Origin: Pseudovibrio japonicus
GTDB lineage: Bacteria > Pseudomonadota > Alphaproteobacteria > Rhizobiales > Stappiaceae
Assembly: GCF_014651595.1 (NCBI RefSeq)
Contig: NZ_BMXE01000002.1
Coordinates: 62,001 to 126,000, forward strand
Direction of reading: 5' to 3'
Length of the DNA stretch: 64,000 nucleotides
The translations under genes were made by a program, and so were the position numbers. How positions within the stretch are numbered: the first letter of the stretch is position 1; the number at the start of each line of letters is the position of its first letter. The notes under the pieces were generated by a model. That model did not search any database. It saw only the letters and a program-made list of their open reading frames with translations, and was not told where the DNA came from. Positions 42,669 to 52,066 of this stretch are shown one piece after another.

Positions 42669-45600
42669 TCTGCTGCCTCCTGACCACTGTCCTTCAGTGG
42701 TTCTTCCATCCAGTTCACTTCTTCCAGCTTGTGAACCACAACGAATTCATCCCGGTTTGAGCCAACTGTTCCGTAGTAATTGAAGCCGTAGGATTGCTGC
42801 GCATAACCGCCAATCATGTGGGTTGGCTTGGTGATCGCTCTGGTAACGGAGTTATGGATACCGCCGCGCTGTCCGGTGAGCTCTGACCCCGGTGTATTCA
42901 CGATCTTTTCCTGAGCGTGATACATGTAGATCGTGCCTTCCTTCATGCGCTGAGAAACCACTACACGGGCGACAAGTGCGCCGTTGATGTTGAAGACCTC
43001 GACCCAGTCGTTGTCCTCAATCTTGGCTTTCTTCGCATCCACCTCGGAGATCCAGACGACCGGTCCACCTCGGTTGAGCGTCAGCATCAGCAGATTGTCG
43101 GTGTAGGTGGAGTGGATGCCCCACTTCTGGTGCGGGGTGATAAAGTTGAGCACCAGTTGCTTTCTGCCCATTGACTTCTCATCGATCACCGGTTTCACAC
43201 CCTTGGTGTCGATAGGAGGCCTATAGACACAGAAGCCTTCACCGAATGCACGCATCCAGAGGTGATCCTGATAAAGCTGCTGACGACCGGAGATCGTCCG
43301 CCACGGGATCAGCTCGTGGACGTTGGTGTAGCCCGCGTTGTAACAGACGTGCTCCGACTCCAGTCCGGACCATGTGGGTGACGAGATGATCTTGCGTGGC
43401 TGGGCGACAATATCGCGGAAGCGGATCTTCTCTTCTTCCTTTGGCAAGGCCAGGTGGGTGTGGTCTCTGCCTGTGAATTCAGAGAGCGCTGCCCATGCTT
43501 TGACGGCCACTTCACCATTGGTTTCCGGTGCAAGAGACAGAACAACTTCGGTTGCGTCGATATCCGTATCGATCTTTGCGAAGCCTTTGGTTGGACCTTC
43601 TTCGAGCACCTTTCCGTTGAGGCCTTTGAGGAGTTCCACTTCGTGCTCGGTGTTCCAGCTGATGCCTTTGCCACCGTTGCCGAGTTTGTCCATCAATGGG
43701 CCAAGAGAGGTGAAGCGCTTGTAGATGTTTGGATAGTCTCGCTCGATCACCACAACGTTCGGCATGGTTTTGCCGGGTTGTGGTGTGGTGTCATCCTTCT
43801 TCCAGTCTTCAACGTCAAACGGCTGAGCTATTTCACCTGCGGTGTCATGCAGGATCGGAACAAGGACAGCATCCTTCTCCTTGCCCAGAACCTCCTGAGA
43901 CACCTCGGAGAATGTTTTTGCGATACCCTTGAAGATTTCCCAGTCACTGCGGGCTTCCCATGCAGGATCTGCTGCGCTGGAGAGCGGGTGAATAAACGGG
44001 TGCATGTCAGAGGTATTAAGGTCGTTCTTCTCGTACCACGTCGCTGTGGGCAGCACGATGTCCGAGTAGACGCAGGTGGTCGACATGCGGAAGTCCAGCG
44101 TGACGAGCAGGTCCAGTTTTCCTTCCGGAGCCTTGTCGTGCCAGACAGCTTCCTTGGCCCGCTGGCGCCCTTCCTCGCCCAGATCCTTGCCCAGCACACC
44201 GTGTTCGGTGCCGAGTAAATGGCGGAGGAAGTATTCATGGCCTTTGCCGGAGGAGCCCAGCAGGTTGGAACGCCAGACGAACAGATTGCGCGGCCAGTTG
44301 GCTTCATGGTCAGGGTCTTCACAGGACAGCTTGAGATTGCCTGACTTCAGTTCCTGAGCCACGTAGTCCTTGGCGTCTTTGCCACTTTCTTCAATCGCCT
44401 TGGCCACCTCAAGAGAGTTGGTCTGCAATTGCGGAGCCGATGGCAGCCACCCCATCCGTTCTGCACGGATATTGTAGTCAATCAGGGATGCGTCCCAATC
44501 TCCCTCGGGAGCTGTGGGCGACAGGATTTCGTCAACCTTCAGCGTTTCGTAGCGCCACTGGTCGGTGTGCGCGTAGAAGAAGGAGGTTGAGTTCATATGG
44601 CGTGGTGGCCGTGCCCAATCCAAGGCGAAGGCGAGTGCTGTCCAGCCGGTTTGCGGGCGGAGTTTTTCCTGCCCCACATAATGGCTCCAGCCACCGCCAG
44701 ATTGGCCGATACAGCCGCACATCACCAGCAAGTTGATGATGCCACGATAGCTCATATCCATGTGGTACCAGTGGTTCAGACCAGCGCCGAGGATTACCAT
44801 GGAGCGTCCGTTGGTCTTTTCGGCGTTGGTCGCGAACTCACGAGCCACCGTGATGATGTGGTCCTTTGGAACACCGGTGATCTTTTCTGCCCATGCGGGG
44901 GTGTAGGGCAGCCCTTCATCGTAGGACTTGGCGGAGTTTGGATCATCCAATCCGCGATCCAGACCATAGTTGGCGATGAAGAGATCAAAGACAGAGGCAA
45001 CAAGTGCCTCGCCCTCGGCCAGTTTGACCTTCTTGGCAGGGACCTTACGCACCATCACGCTTTCGTGGTTCGTACCGCTAAAGTGGTCATGTGCGCGGTT
45101 GCCGAAATATGGAAAGGCGACATCAGCGATTTCGTCATGATCAGCTTCGTCAATGAGGGACATGGCAAGCTCGGTGTCGTTGCCTGTGCCCTCTTTTTCC
45201 TCCAAGTTCCACTTGCCTTTTTCGCCCCAGCGGAAGCCGATGGAGCCGTGTGGGACCACAATCTTTTTCGCTTTGCGGTCGACTGCAACAGTCTTCCATT
45301 CCGGGTTGTTGGTCTCACCGAGTTTGTCATCAAACTCAGAAGCACGCAGGAGGCGTTCGGGTATGTACTTGCCGTCTTTTTTGACGAGGCGGACGAGCAA
45401 AGGCATGTCGGAATATTTGCGGCAATAATCTTCGAAGTATTTTGCCTTCCTATCCAAGTGGAACTCACGCAGGATCACGTGGCCCAATGCCATTGCCAGC
45501 GCTGCATCTGTGCCCTGCTTGGGGTGGAGCCAGAGGTCGGAGAATTTGGCCGCTTCCGAGTAATCCGGTGACACGACAACGGACTTGGTGCCCTTATAGC

Positions 45601-46414
45601 GCGCCTCGGTGTAGAAGTGTGCATCCGGCGTGCGGGTTTGAGGCACGTTTGAGCCCCACAACATCAGGAAGCCAGCATTGTACCAGTCAGCGGATTCCGG
45701 CACGTCGGTTTGTTCGCCCCATGTTTGCGGGGAAGCGGGAGGAAGATCGCAGTACCAGTCATAGAACGACATGCAGGTGCCACCGATCAGGGATAGGTAG
45801 CGGGTCCCTGCTGCATAGGAAATCATGGACATGGCTGGAATTGGCGAAAATCCAGTGACGCGGTCGGGGCCCCATTTTTTCGTGGTGTAGGCGTTGGCTG
45901 CCGCGATGATTTCGTTGACCTCTTCCCATGTGGCACGCACAAAACCGCCATGTCCTCGAACTTTGATGTAGTCGCGGCGTTTCTCGGGATCTTCCTGAAT
46001 GGCAGTCCATGCTGCAACAGGTGATTTCGTCGCCCGCTCTTTCCGCCAGGCTTTGAGCAGGCGGGAGCGGATCAAGGGGTGCTTCACACGGTTGGCGGAG
46101 TAGATGTACCAGCTGTAACTGGCACCACGGGAGCAACCACGCGGTTCATGGTTGGGCAGGTCCGGCCGGGTGCGCGGGTAATCAGTCTGTTGGGTCTCCC
46201 ACGTGATGATCCCGCCCTTCACGTAGATTTTCCAGGAACAGGACCCTGTACAGTTTACCCCGTGGGTCGAGCGTACGATTTTGTCGTACTGCCATCGTTT
46301 TCGATAGCTGTCTTCCCAATTCCTGTTCTCGTTTGTTGTAACACCGTGCCCGTTTGCAAAGGTACCAGTGTCCTGTTTTGCGAAGAAGTTAAGTTTGTCG
46401 AGGAGTAGAGACAT
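42665..46414 (-). CDS. narG: Respiratory nitrate reductase alpha (catalytic) subunit
   Basis: A 1249-residue cytoplasmic molybdoenzyme reducing nitrate to nitrite. The FS0 cluster ligands are His51, Cys55, Cys59 and Cys94, offset by one from E. coli NarG (His50/Cys54/Cys58/Cys93). The Mo-Asp region CDLPPASPQTWGEQTDVPESADWYN is conserved, as is the NXXXYNAGYTNVHELIPWRT-like C-terminal cofactor segment. Full family length. It begins 25 bp past narK2. Confidence 0.97.
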   Translation of the reverse strand: MSLLLDKLNFFAKQDTGTFANGHGVTTNENRNWEDSYRKRWQYDKIVRSTHGVNCTGSCSWKIYVKGGIITWETQQTDYPRTRPDLPNHEPRGCSRGASYSWYIYSANRVKHPLIRSRLLKAWRKERATKSPVAAWTAIQEDPEKRRDYIKVRGHGGFVRATWEEVNEIIAAANAYTTKKWGPDRVTGFSPIPAMSMISYAAGTRYLSLIGGTCMSFYDWYCDLPPASPQTWGEQTDVPESADWYNAGFLMLWGSNVPQTRTPDAHFYTEARYKGTKSVVVSPDYSEAAKFSDLWLHPKQGTDAALAMALGHVILREFHLDRKAKYFEDYCRKYSDMPLLVRLVKKDGKYIPERLLRASEFDDKLGETNNPEWKTVAVDRKAKKIVVPHGSIGFRWGEKGKWNLEEKEGTGNDTELAMSLIDEADHDEIADVAFPYFGNRAHDHFSGTNHESVMVRKVPAKKVKLAEGEALVASVFDLFIANYGLDRGLDDPNSAKSYDEGLPYTPAWAEKITGVPKDHIITVAREFATNAEKTNGRSMVILGAGLNHWYHMDMSYRGIINLLVMCGCIGQSGGGWSHYVGQEKLRPQTGWTALAFALDWARPPRHMNSTSFFYAHTDQWRYETLKVDEILSPTAPEGDWDASLIDYNIRAERMGWLPSAPQLQTNSLEVAKAIEESGKDAKDYVAQELKSGNLKLSCEDPDHEANWPRNLFVWRSNLLGSSGKGHEYFLRHLLGTEHGVLGKDLGEEGRQRAKEAVWHDKAPEGKLDLLVTLDFRMSTTCVYSDIVLPTATWYEKNDLNTSDMHPFIHPLSSAADPAWEARSDWEIFKGIAKTFSEVSQEVLGKEKDAVLVPILHDTAGEIAQPFDVEDWKKDDTTPQPGKTMPNVVVIERDYPNIYKRFTSLGPLMDKLGNGGKGISWNTEHEVELLKGLNGKVLEEGPTKGFAKIDTDIDATEVVLSLAPETNGEVAVKAWAALSEFTGRDHTHLALPKEEEKIRFRDIVAQPRKIISSPTWSGLESEHVCYNAGYTNVHELIPWRTISGRQQLYQDHLWMRAFGEGFCVYRPPIDTKGVKPVIDEKSMGRKQLVLNFITPHQKWGIHSTYTDNLLMLTLNRGGPVVWISEVDAKKAKIEDNDWVEVFNINGALVARVVVSQRMKEGTIYMYHAQEKIVNTPGSELTGQRGGIHNSVTRAITKPTHMIGGYAQQSYGFNYYGTVGSNRDEFVVVHKLEEVNWMEEPLKDSGQEAAE

Positions 46415-46439
46415 TTGAAATGCCCTTCACTTTCTGTAG

Positions 46440-47825
46440 TCAGCACGGGACGGGGGCGCCCTTACGTGTGTAGAAGTACCAAGTGATCACCAGACAGATC
46501 ACATAGTAGAACGCGAATGCCCAAAGGGCGTAATCAGGATCACCGGTGTACGCGATGGCGGTTCCATAGGCTTTGGGAACAAAGAAGGCCCCGTAAGCCG
46601 CGATTGCGGAGGTAAAGGCGATGATTGCTGCGCCTTCCCGTTCTGCCTGGCGTTGGTGAGCGTTTTCATCCAGATGCGGCATGAGGAGGCGTATCCGCTG
46701 ACGCATAATGCTTGGGATCATCTGGAACGTGGCCGCATTGCCGACCCCTGTCAGGAAGAACAGCGCCATAAAGCAGGCAAAGAACCCCCAAAAGGCACCG
46801 GGCTCTGTTTTGATATCCAAGAAAAACAGGACACCAATTACAGCGAGGATCATGAGCAGGAAGGTCCAGAAGGTCACACGACCGCCGCCAAGTTTATCTG
46901 AGACCCACCCCGTACCTGCGCGGGACAGCGCTCCGACAAGCGGGCCGAGGAAAGCATAGGTGAATGCGTTAACTTCCGGGAACTGAGTGTTTATAAGCAG
47001 CGGGAAGCCAGCGGAATAGCCAATGAAACTGCCAAACGTTCCGGTATAAAGAATGCACATGATCCAGTTGTGCTTTCTCTTGAAGATGATGGACTGCTCT
47101 TGGAAGCTCGCTTTTGCATGGGCGATGTCATTCATTCCGAACCATGCGGCCAGTGTAGAGAGGATTAGGAACGGAACCCATACAAACCCGGCATTCTGGA
47201 TCCAGAGTTGGCTACCATCCTCAAGTATTTGAGGGTCTCCGCCAATGGCACCAAACACACCAACCGTAATAACAAACGGCACCACGAACTGCATGACGGA
47301 AACGCCCAGATTGCCTAGTCCGGCGTTAAGTGCCAGCGCGTTGCCCTTCTCCGACTTGGGAAAGAAGTAGGCGATGTTCGCCATTGAGGAAGCAAAGTTA
47401 CCGCCGCCCAGACCGCACAGAAGAGCCAGTATGAGAAAAATGAAATACGGGGTGTCCGTGTCCTGAACCGCGTAGCCGATGCCGAGCGCCGGAACGAGGA
47501 GTGATGCGGTGGTCAGGGTTGTCCAAAGGCGACCGCCGAAGATCGGCACCATAAAGGAATAGAAAATCCTGAGGGTTGCGCCGGAGAGCCCGGGCAATGC
47601 CGCCAGCAGGAAAAGCTCGTTTGTTGTATATTCAAAACCAATGCTCGGAAGTCTCGCGACGACAACACTCCAGACCAACCACACAGAGAATGCCAGCAAG
47701 AGAGCAGGAATTGAGATCCAAAGATTTCGGGTCGCAATCGCCTTCCCTTTCTTCTCCCAGAATTCCGGGTCATCGGGCCGCCACACAATGAGCGTGTGTC
47801 CTTTTTGAATATCGTCACCAAGCAT
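46440..47825 (-). CDS. narK: Nitrate/nitrite MFS transporter, NarK2 type
   Basis: A 461-residue 12-helix NNP-family protein. ALPGLSGATLRIFYSFMVPIFGGR carries the nitrate-binding Arg of helix 2, and GLGGGNFASSMANIAYFFPKSEKGNALALNAGLGNLGVS the first nitrate signature, with GAGTGWVSDKLGGGRVTFW in the second half. The N-terminal ~55 residues (DDIQKGHTLIVWRPDDPEFWEKKG) are typical of NarK2 nitrate/nitrite antiporters. The ATG at 47825 is preferred (AAGGA 9 bases upstream) over the longer 47882 reading. The copy upstream is NarK1-like; the two are separate, not fused as in Paracoccus. Confidence 0.9.
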   Translation of the reverse strand: MLGDDIQKGHTLIVWRPDDPEFWEKKGKAIATRNLWISIPALLLAFSVWLVWSVVVARLPSIGFEYTTNELFLLAALPGLSGATLRIFYSFMVPIFGGRLWTTLTTASLLVPALGIGYAVQDTDTPYFIFLILALLCGLGGGNFASSMANIAYFFPKSEKGNALALNAGLGNLGVSVMQFVVPFVITVGVFGAIGGDPQILEDGSQLWIQNAGFVWVPFLILSTLAAWFGMNDIAHAKASFQEQSIIFKRKHNWIMCILYTGTFGSFIGYSAGFPLLINTQFPEVNAFTYAFLGPLVGALSRAGTGWVSDKLGGGRVTFWTFLLMILAVIGVLFFLDIKTEPGAFWGFFACFMALFFLTGVGNAATFQMIPSIMRQRIRLLMPHLDENAHQRQAEREGAAIIAFTSAIAAYGAFFVPKAYGTAIAYTGDPDYALWAFAFYYVICLVITWYFYTRKGAPVPC

Positions 47826-47885
47826 ACAGATTTTCCTTTTAGCGGTACGCCCTCGCCAGACTGGGTCTGGAGAAGGCTTCACCGG

Positions 47886-49232
47886 TTACGGGTATTTGTT
47901 TGCGATTGCTGGTTCGTCCGGGCCGTCAACCGGCTCATCAGGAAGGTCAGAAAGATCCCTTTCTCCCTGTAGTTCTGGATAGCGTTTACGTTCCATTCGG
48001 CGGATGGCAACGTGCATCCATACGGTGGAGATCGCGACAATTCCGAAGAGAAGCATGAAAGGAGCAGTCCAGACATTAGTTAAGTCCAGCAGGGCTCCGA
48101 AGGCGATGGGAAGAAAGAAACCACCAAGGCCGCCAATCATGCCTACAAGGCCGCCAACGGCGCCAACATGGCGGGGGTAGTAAACCGGGATGTGCTTATA
48201 GACCGCTGCCTTGCCAAGGCTCATGACGAACCCAAGCACAACGGTGATGGCGACAAATTCACCGACGCTGAGTCCCAATCTGAATTCTATTGGTCCCTCA
48301 ATGCCATCCACCACGTAGGAGGCCTCTGGATAGCTGAGCAGGAACAAGCAGATGAGCGAAACGATGAAAGTGAAGTACATAACGGAGCGTGCGCCCCATT
48401 TGTCTGACATCCACCCGCCCAGAGCCCGGAAAACAGATCCCGGCAACGAATAAAGGCCTGCAAGCACACCGGCTGTTGTCAGCTCCAGGCCGTAAGCTCC
48501 GGTGTAGTAGCGTGGGAGGAAGGATGCGAGGGCCACGAAGGCACCAAAGACGAAGAAATAATAGGTGGCAAACCGCCAGACCTGAAGGTTCTTCAGCGGC
48601 GCAAGTTGCTCTTTCGCAGAAACCGCTTTGGTGCCTTCTTTCTTGCGCTCTTGTTGCGCTGGATCAGTTTTACTGAACACGAAGAACACCACTGCCGTGA
48701 GCGCTAAAACAACTGCGTAGATGCGGGCCGTGCCTTCCCAACCGACGGCAACCACGAGGAAGGGCGCCACGAAGTTCGTAACCGCTGCACCAACGTTACC
48801 AGCGCCGAAAATGCCCAGTGCTGTGCCCTGCTTTTCTTTCTCAAACCAACGGGAGACGTAGGTGACACCAATGATAAAAGAGCCACCAGCCAATCCGAGA
48901 CCTAGTGCGGCCAACAAGAATACTTCGTAGGTGTGCACGGACGTGAGCAGCCAGACACAAACTGCTGTGAGGAGCATTTGCAGCGGGAACATAACTCGCC
49001 CGCCGAACTGCTCGGTCCATACTCCCAGAAAGATGCGGCTGATTGAACCTGTTAGGACTGGCGTGGCAACTAAGAGGCCGAACTCGGTGTTGTTCAGGCC
49101 CAGTTCGCCCTTAATACGCACGCCGATAATTGAAAAAATGGTCCAAACTGCAAAGCAGATCGTGAAAGCAAAGGTACTAAGACCCAATGCCCTGTATTGA
49201 TCCGAGCGTGTAACACCCTCAAGTGAATGCAT
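47886..49232 (-). CDS. narK: Nitrate MFS transporter, NarK1 type
   Basis: A 448-residue 12-helix NNP-family transporter, first gene of the nar operon. TPVLTGSISRIFLGVWTEQFGGR has the helix-2 Arg, and GLAGGSFIIGVTYVSRWFEKEKQGTALGIFGAGNVGAAV the nitrate signature, with PGSVFRALGGWMSDKWGAR in the second half. NarK1-type proteins act as nitrate/proton symporters in Paracoccus. The N-terminus is short, unlike the second copy. It is separated from narK2 by 60 bp and divergent from a LysR gene. Confidence 0.9.
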   Translation of the reverse strand: MHSLEGVTRSDQYRALGLSTFAFTICFAVWTIFSIIGVRIKGELGLNNTEFGLLVATPVLTGSISRIFLGVWTEQFGGRVMFPLQMLLTAVCVWLLTSVHTYEVFLLAALGLGLAGGSFIIGVTYVSRWFEKEKQGTALGIFGAGNVGAAVTNFVAPFLVVAVGWEGTARIYAVVLALTAVVFFVFSKTDPAQQERKKEGTKAVSAKEQLAPLKNLQVWRFATYYFFVFGAFVALASFLPRYYTGAYGLELTTAGVLAGLYSLPGSVFRALGGWMSDKWGARSVMYFTFIVSLICLFLLSYPEASYVVDGIEGPIEFRLGLSVGEFVAITVVLGFVMSLGKAAVYKHIPVYYPRHVGAVGGLVGMIGGLGGFFLPIAFGALLDLTNVWTAPFMLLFGIVAISTVWMHVAIRRMERKRYPELQGERDLSDLPDEPVDGPDEPAIANKYP

Positions 49233-49465
49233 AGTGTCTGGTCCTGAATCCTAGCAGGAAAGAAATCCACTTAGAATTTCAGGAGCACTAGCACCCAAAG
49301 GTAGCGCAACTCATAGGATGAACATGATGAAACTAGTAAATTTAGGATATAACTCGGCGTAAATCATAGTGTACCTGAGTATGCCCGCGGGCAGAGATAC
49401 ACCTATCCAGAATCCGATGATGCTGGTATGCTTCTTTGAGCGACGGGGATTTCAAAGTTAAAGCA

Positions 49466-50410
49466 ATGTCTTACATCAACAACGTTAGGATGTTCGTGCG
49501 CGTGTTTGAGCTTGGCAGCATGTCTGCTGCGGCCAGAGATATGCACGTATCACCTGCGGTTGCTTCTTCCCGCATCGGTGAGCTTGAGAAACACCTTGGA
49601 ATCCGGCTGTTCAACCGCACCACCCGCAATATGCAACCTACTGAACAAGGTAGTATTTTTTATCCCGGCGCCCGGAAAATGCTCGAAGCAATGGAAGAGG
49701 CAGAAGCCGCGGTTCACGAAGTGACGAACACGCCACGCGGCTCGATCTTTGTCTCTGCGCCGCTTGGGATAGGGCGACGTTTGATCGCACCTTTGATTCC
49801 TGTATTTCACGAGCTTTATCCGGAGGTGCTGGTACGGCTTAGACTGTCAGACCGCCCCGTCGATGTTGCGATTGAAGGGTTAGATCTGGCCTTTGTTCTG
49901 GGCCATTTGCAAAACTCGGACCTGAGATTGAAGAAGCTGGCGGATTGCCCGCGGGTGCTGTGTGCGTCCCCGACTTATCTTGAGCGTCGCACTGAGCCTA
50001 GCCACGGTGCTGACCTGCAGCACGGCAGGCATGATTGCCTGTTGCTTCAGTTTCCCGGTTCCTCAGAAAACAGGTGGGCATTGCAAACTCCAAATGGCCT
50101 GCAAAGCTTTGAGGTTGCGGGACCTTATACCTCTGATGACGGGGATGTACTGGTTGACTGGGCTTTGGACCATCGCGGCATCATCAATGCGCCTTTGTTT
50201 GATGTGATGGATCATTTACTGAGCGGGAAACTCGTTGCAGTGTGTGCCGAAACGCCTCCGACGGATGTGCAATTGGCCTGCCTGTTCCCGCATAAGCGAT
50301 ATCAGGATCCTAAAATCCGATTATTTCTCGAGTTCATTAGTGAACGGTTGAAGGCACGCTTAAAAGACAAGAGCGCTCATTACATCCGCGAGAAGCCTCA
50401 GTTTCCTTAG
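49466..50410 (+). CDS. LysR family transcriptional regulator
   Basis: A 314-residue regulator with an N-terminal helix-turn-helix (NVRMFVRVFELGSMSAAARDMHVSPAVASSRIGELEKHLGIRLFNRTTRNMQPTEQG) and a periplasmic-binding-like effector domain (90-295). The DUF-free VASSRIGELEKHLGIRLFNRTTR form is common in the large CrgA-like group. It is divergent from narK1 and upstream of the allantoin genes on the same strand; either could be the target. The ribosome site is weak, so a TTG at 49436 remains possible. Confidence 0.87.
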   Translation: MSYINNVRMFVRVFELGSMSAAARDMHVSPAVASSRIGELEKHLGIRLFNRTTRNMQPTEQGSIFYPGARKMLEAMEEAEAAVHEVTNTPRGSIFVSAPLGIGRRLIAPLIPVFHELYPEVLVRLRLSDRPVDVAIEGLDLAFVLGHLQNSDLRLKKLADCPRVLCASPTYLERRTEPSHGADLQHGRHDCLLLQFPGSSENRWALQTPNGLQSFEVAGPYTSDDGDVLVDWALDHRGIINAPLFDVMDHLLSGKLVAVCAETPPTDVQLACLFPHKRYQDPKIRLFLEFISERLKARLKDKSAHYIREKPQFP

Positions 50411-50677
50411 AGATCCGAGAAGCACTTTCAAGATTATTTTGATAATCTGGTTCATTTATTAGGTTACGCTATCAATGGGAGGCGTTTGGTGTATCTGTCG
50501 GCTGCTAAGCTTTCAGAACGCGGTTGATGCCAGCACCCGTGCCAGCGCTTCAACACTGCCACGTCGTTCCCCAATCCGGCGCAGGCACCTCCCGCTGATT
50601 TGGAACTTAAGCACATCCCTGCTTCCGCGCACGCCGCGTTTTGGAAGTTGGCATGTCTTTCAGGAATGGCCATACAC

Positions 50678-51526
50678 ATGAGTACGCAACACCTGCCCGC
50701 TTCTACCCATTATGCCCCCAGTGGAGGCTTGCCGCCGCAAACTCAGATTATGACGGACAGAGCTGTGTTTACGGATGCGTATGCCGTTATTCCCAAAGGC
50801 GTCATGCGCGATATTGTTACCTCAAACCTTCCGTTCTGGGATGGGACACGCGCCTGGATCCTCGCCCGCCCCCTCTCCGGCTTTGCGGAGACATTCTCGC
50901 AATACATAATGGAAGTACAACCCGAGGGTGGTTCCCATAAACCGGAACCAGACCCTGAGGCTGAAGGTGTGTTTTTTGTCGTTCAAGGCGAAATCACAGT
51001 GGACCTTGGTGGGAAATCTCATAGCCTGACAGAAGGCGGGTATGCCTACCTGCCTGCGGGAGCTGCTTACGAAGTGCGTAACAAGAGCGGTGCACCCGCA
51101 GTCTTCCATTGGGTGCGTAAGCGTTATGAGGCTGTCGAGGGCATTCCCAAGCCAGAGGCCTTCTTCACCCACGAGAAAGATGCTGTGGTCGCACCCATGC
51201 CCGATACCAATGGGGCCTGGGCGACCACACGCTTTGTCGACCCGTCTGATATGCGGCACGACATGCATGTGAACATTGTCAGCTTTGAGCCGGGTGGCTG
51301 TATTCCCTTTGCAGAAACCCATGTGATGGAACACGGGCTTTATGTGTTGGAAGGCAAAGCAGTCTATCGGCTCAATTCTGACTGGGTGGAAGTAGAGGCT
51401 GGCGACTTTATGTGGTTGCGCGCCTTTTGCCCGCAAGCCTGCTACGCTGGTGGTCCAACGCGGTTTCGATATTTGCTATACAAAGACGTGAACCGTCATG
51501 CCCGACTGGGCTCGTTCCAGAGGTGA
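50678..51526 (+). CDS. allE: (S)-ureidoglycine aminohydrolase, bicupin
   Basis: A 282-residue bicupin enzyme converting ureidoglycine to ureidoglycolate with ammonia release. The C-terminal cupin carries the Mn ligands in ETHVMEHGLYVLEGKAVYRLN (Glu, His, His) and the Gln of FCPQACYAGG, matching YlbA/UGHY. The N-terminal cupin (EGVFFVVQGEITVDLGGKSHSLTEGGYAYLPAG) lacks a full metal set, as usual. AllA follows 6 bp downstream. Starts at 50666 and 50600 are also in frame. The two enzymes recover nitrogen from purines. Confidence 0.93.
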   Translation: MSTQHLPASTHYAPSGGLPPQTQIMTDRAVFTDAYAVIPKGVMRDIVTSNLPFWDGTRAWILARPLSGFAETFSQYIMEVQPEGGSHKPEPDPEAEGVFFVVQGEITVDLGGKSHSLTEGGYAYLPAGAAYEVRNKSGAPAVFHWVRKRYEAVEGIPKPEAFFTHEKDAVVAPMPDTNGAWATTRFVDPSDMRHDMHVNIVSFEPGGCIPFAETHVMEHGLYVLEGKAVYRLNSDWVEVEAGDFMWLRAFCPQACYAGGPTRFRYLLYKDVNRHARLGSFQR

Positions 51527-51532
51527 CCAGCA

Positions 51533-52036
51533 ATGAGTGAGAAGCTTGTAGAGACGCGCCAGATACGGATTGAAGAACTCACAAATGAGGCCTTCAGTGC
51601 GTTCGGTGAATTGCTTGAGGTTGGCAGCAAATCGCCCATTATGATCAACGAGGGCAGATGTGAGCGTTTCTCCGATCTGGCAGGCATCGAATTTATCGGC
51701 GGACGTGCTGGCGTAAGTCTGTTTCAGGCTGAGCTGCGCCGCCTTCCGCATATACTGACAATGCTTGAGCGTCACCCCTTGGGGTCGCAATGCTTCATTC
51801 CCATGGATCAATCAGAGTATCTCGTCATTGTCGCAGAGGATGAAGGCGGACGACCTTCAACACCTCGTGCGTTTATGGCGCGAGCCCCCCAGTCTATCAA
51901 TATCAAACGCAATGTGTGGCACGGCGTTCTGACCCCGATCAGCGGGTCAGGCTTGTTTGCCGTTGTGGATCGGATTGGGGAAGGAAACAACCTAGAAGAA
52001 CACTGGCTGAAGGAGGCCTACCTAATAACGGAATAA
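51533..52036 (+). CDS. allA: Ureidoglycolate lyase
   Basis: A 167-residue cupin-like enzyme splitting ureidoglycolate to glyoxylate and urea. AFSAFGELLEVGSKSP, ERHPLGSQCFIPMDQSEYLVIVA, and RNVWHGVLTPISGSGLFAVVDRIGEGNNLEEHWL are AllA blocks, with the metal/substrate His in WHG. A tight operon (6 bp after allE), followed by the purine permease at 30 bp. Confidence 0.95.
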   Translation: MSEKLVETRQIRIEELTNEAFSAFGELLEVGSKSPIMINEGRCERFSDLAGIEFIGGRAGVSLFQAELRRLPHILTMLERHPLGSQCFIPMDQSEYLVIVAEDEGGRPSTPRAFMARAPQSINIKRNVWHGVLTPISGSGLFAVVDRIGEGNNLEEHWLKEAYLITE

Positions 52037-52066
52037 CACTGTGCGTCATTAGTAGGAGGGGACTAA

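Noticed and set aside
44597-45571. 324-residue open frame antisense to narG
   Set aside because: narG is unmistakable on the other strand with all cofactor ligands; the antisense frame has no motif.
49233-49465. FNR box upstream of narK1
   Set aside because: I read the region on both strands and found no TTGA-N6-TCAA match with correct spacing.
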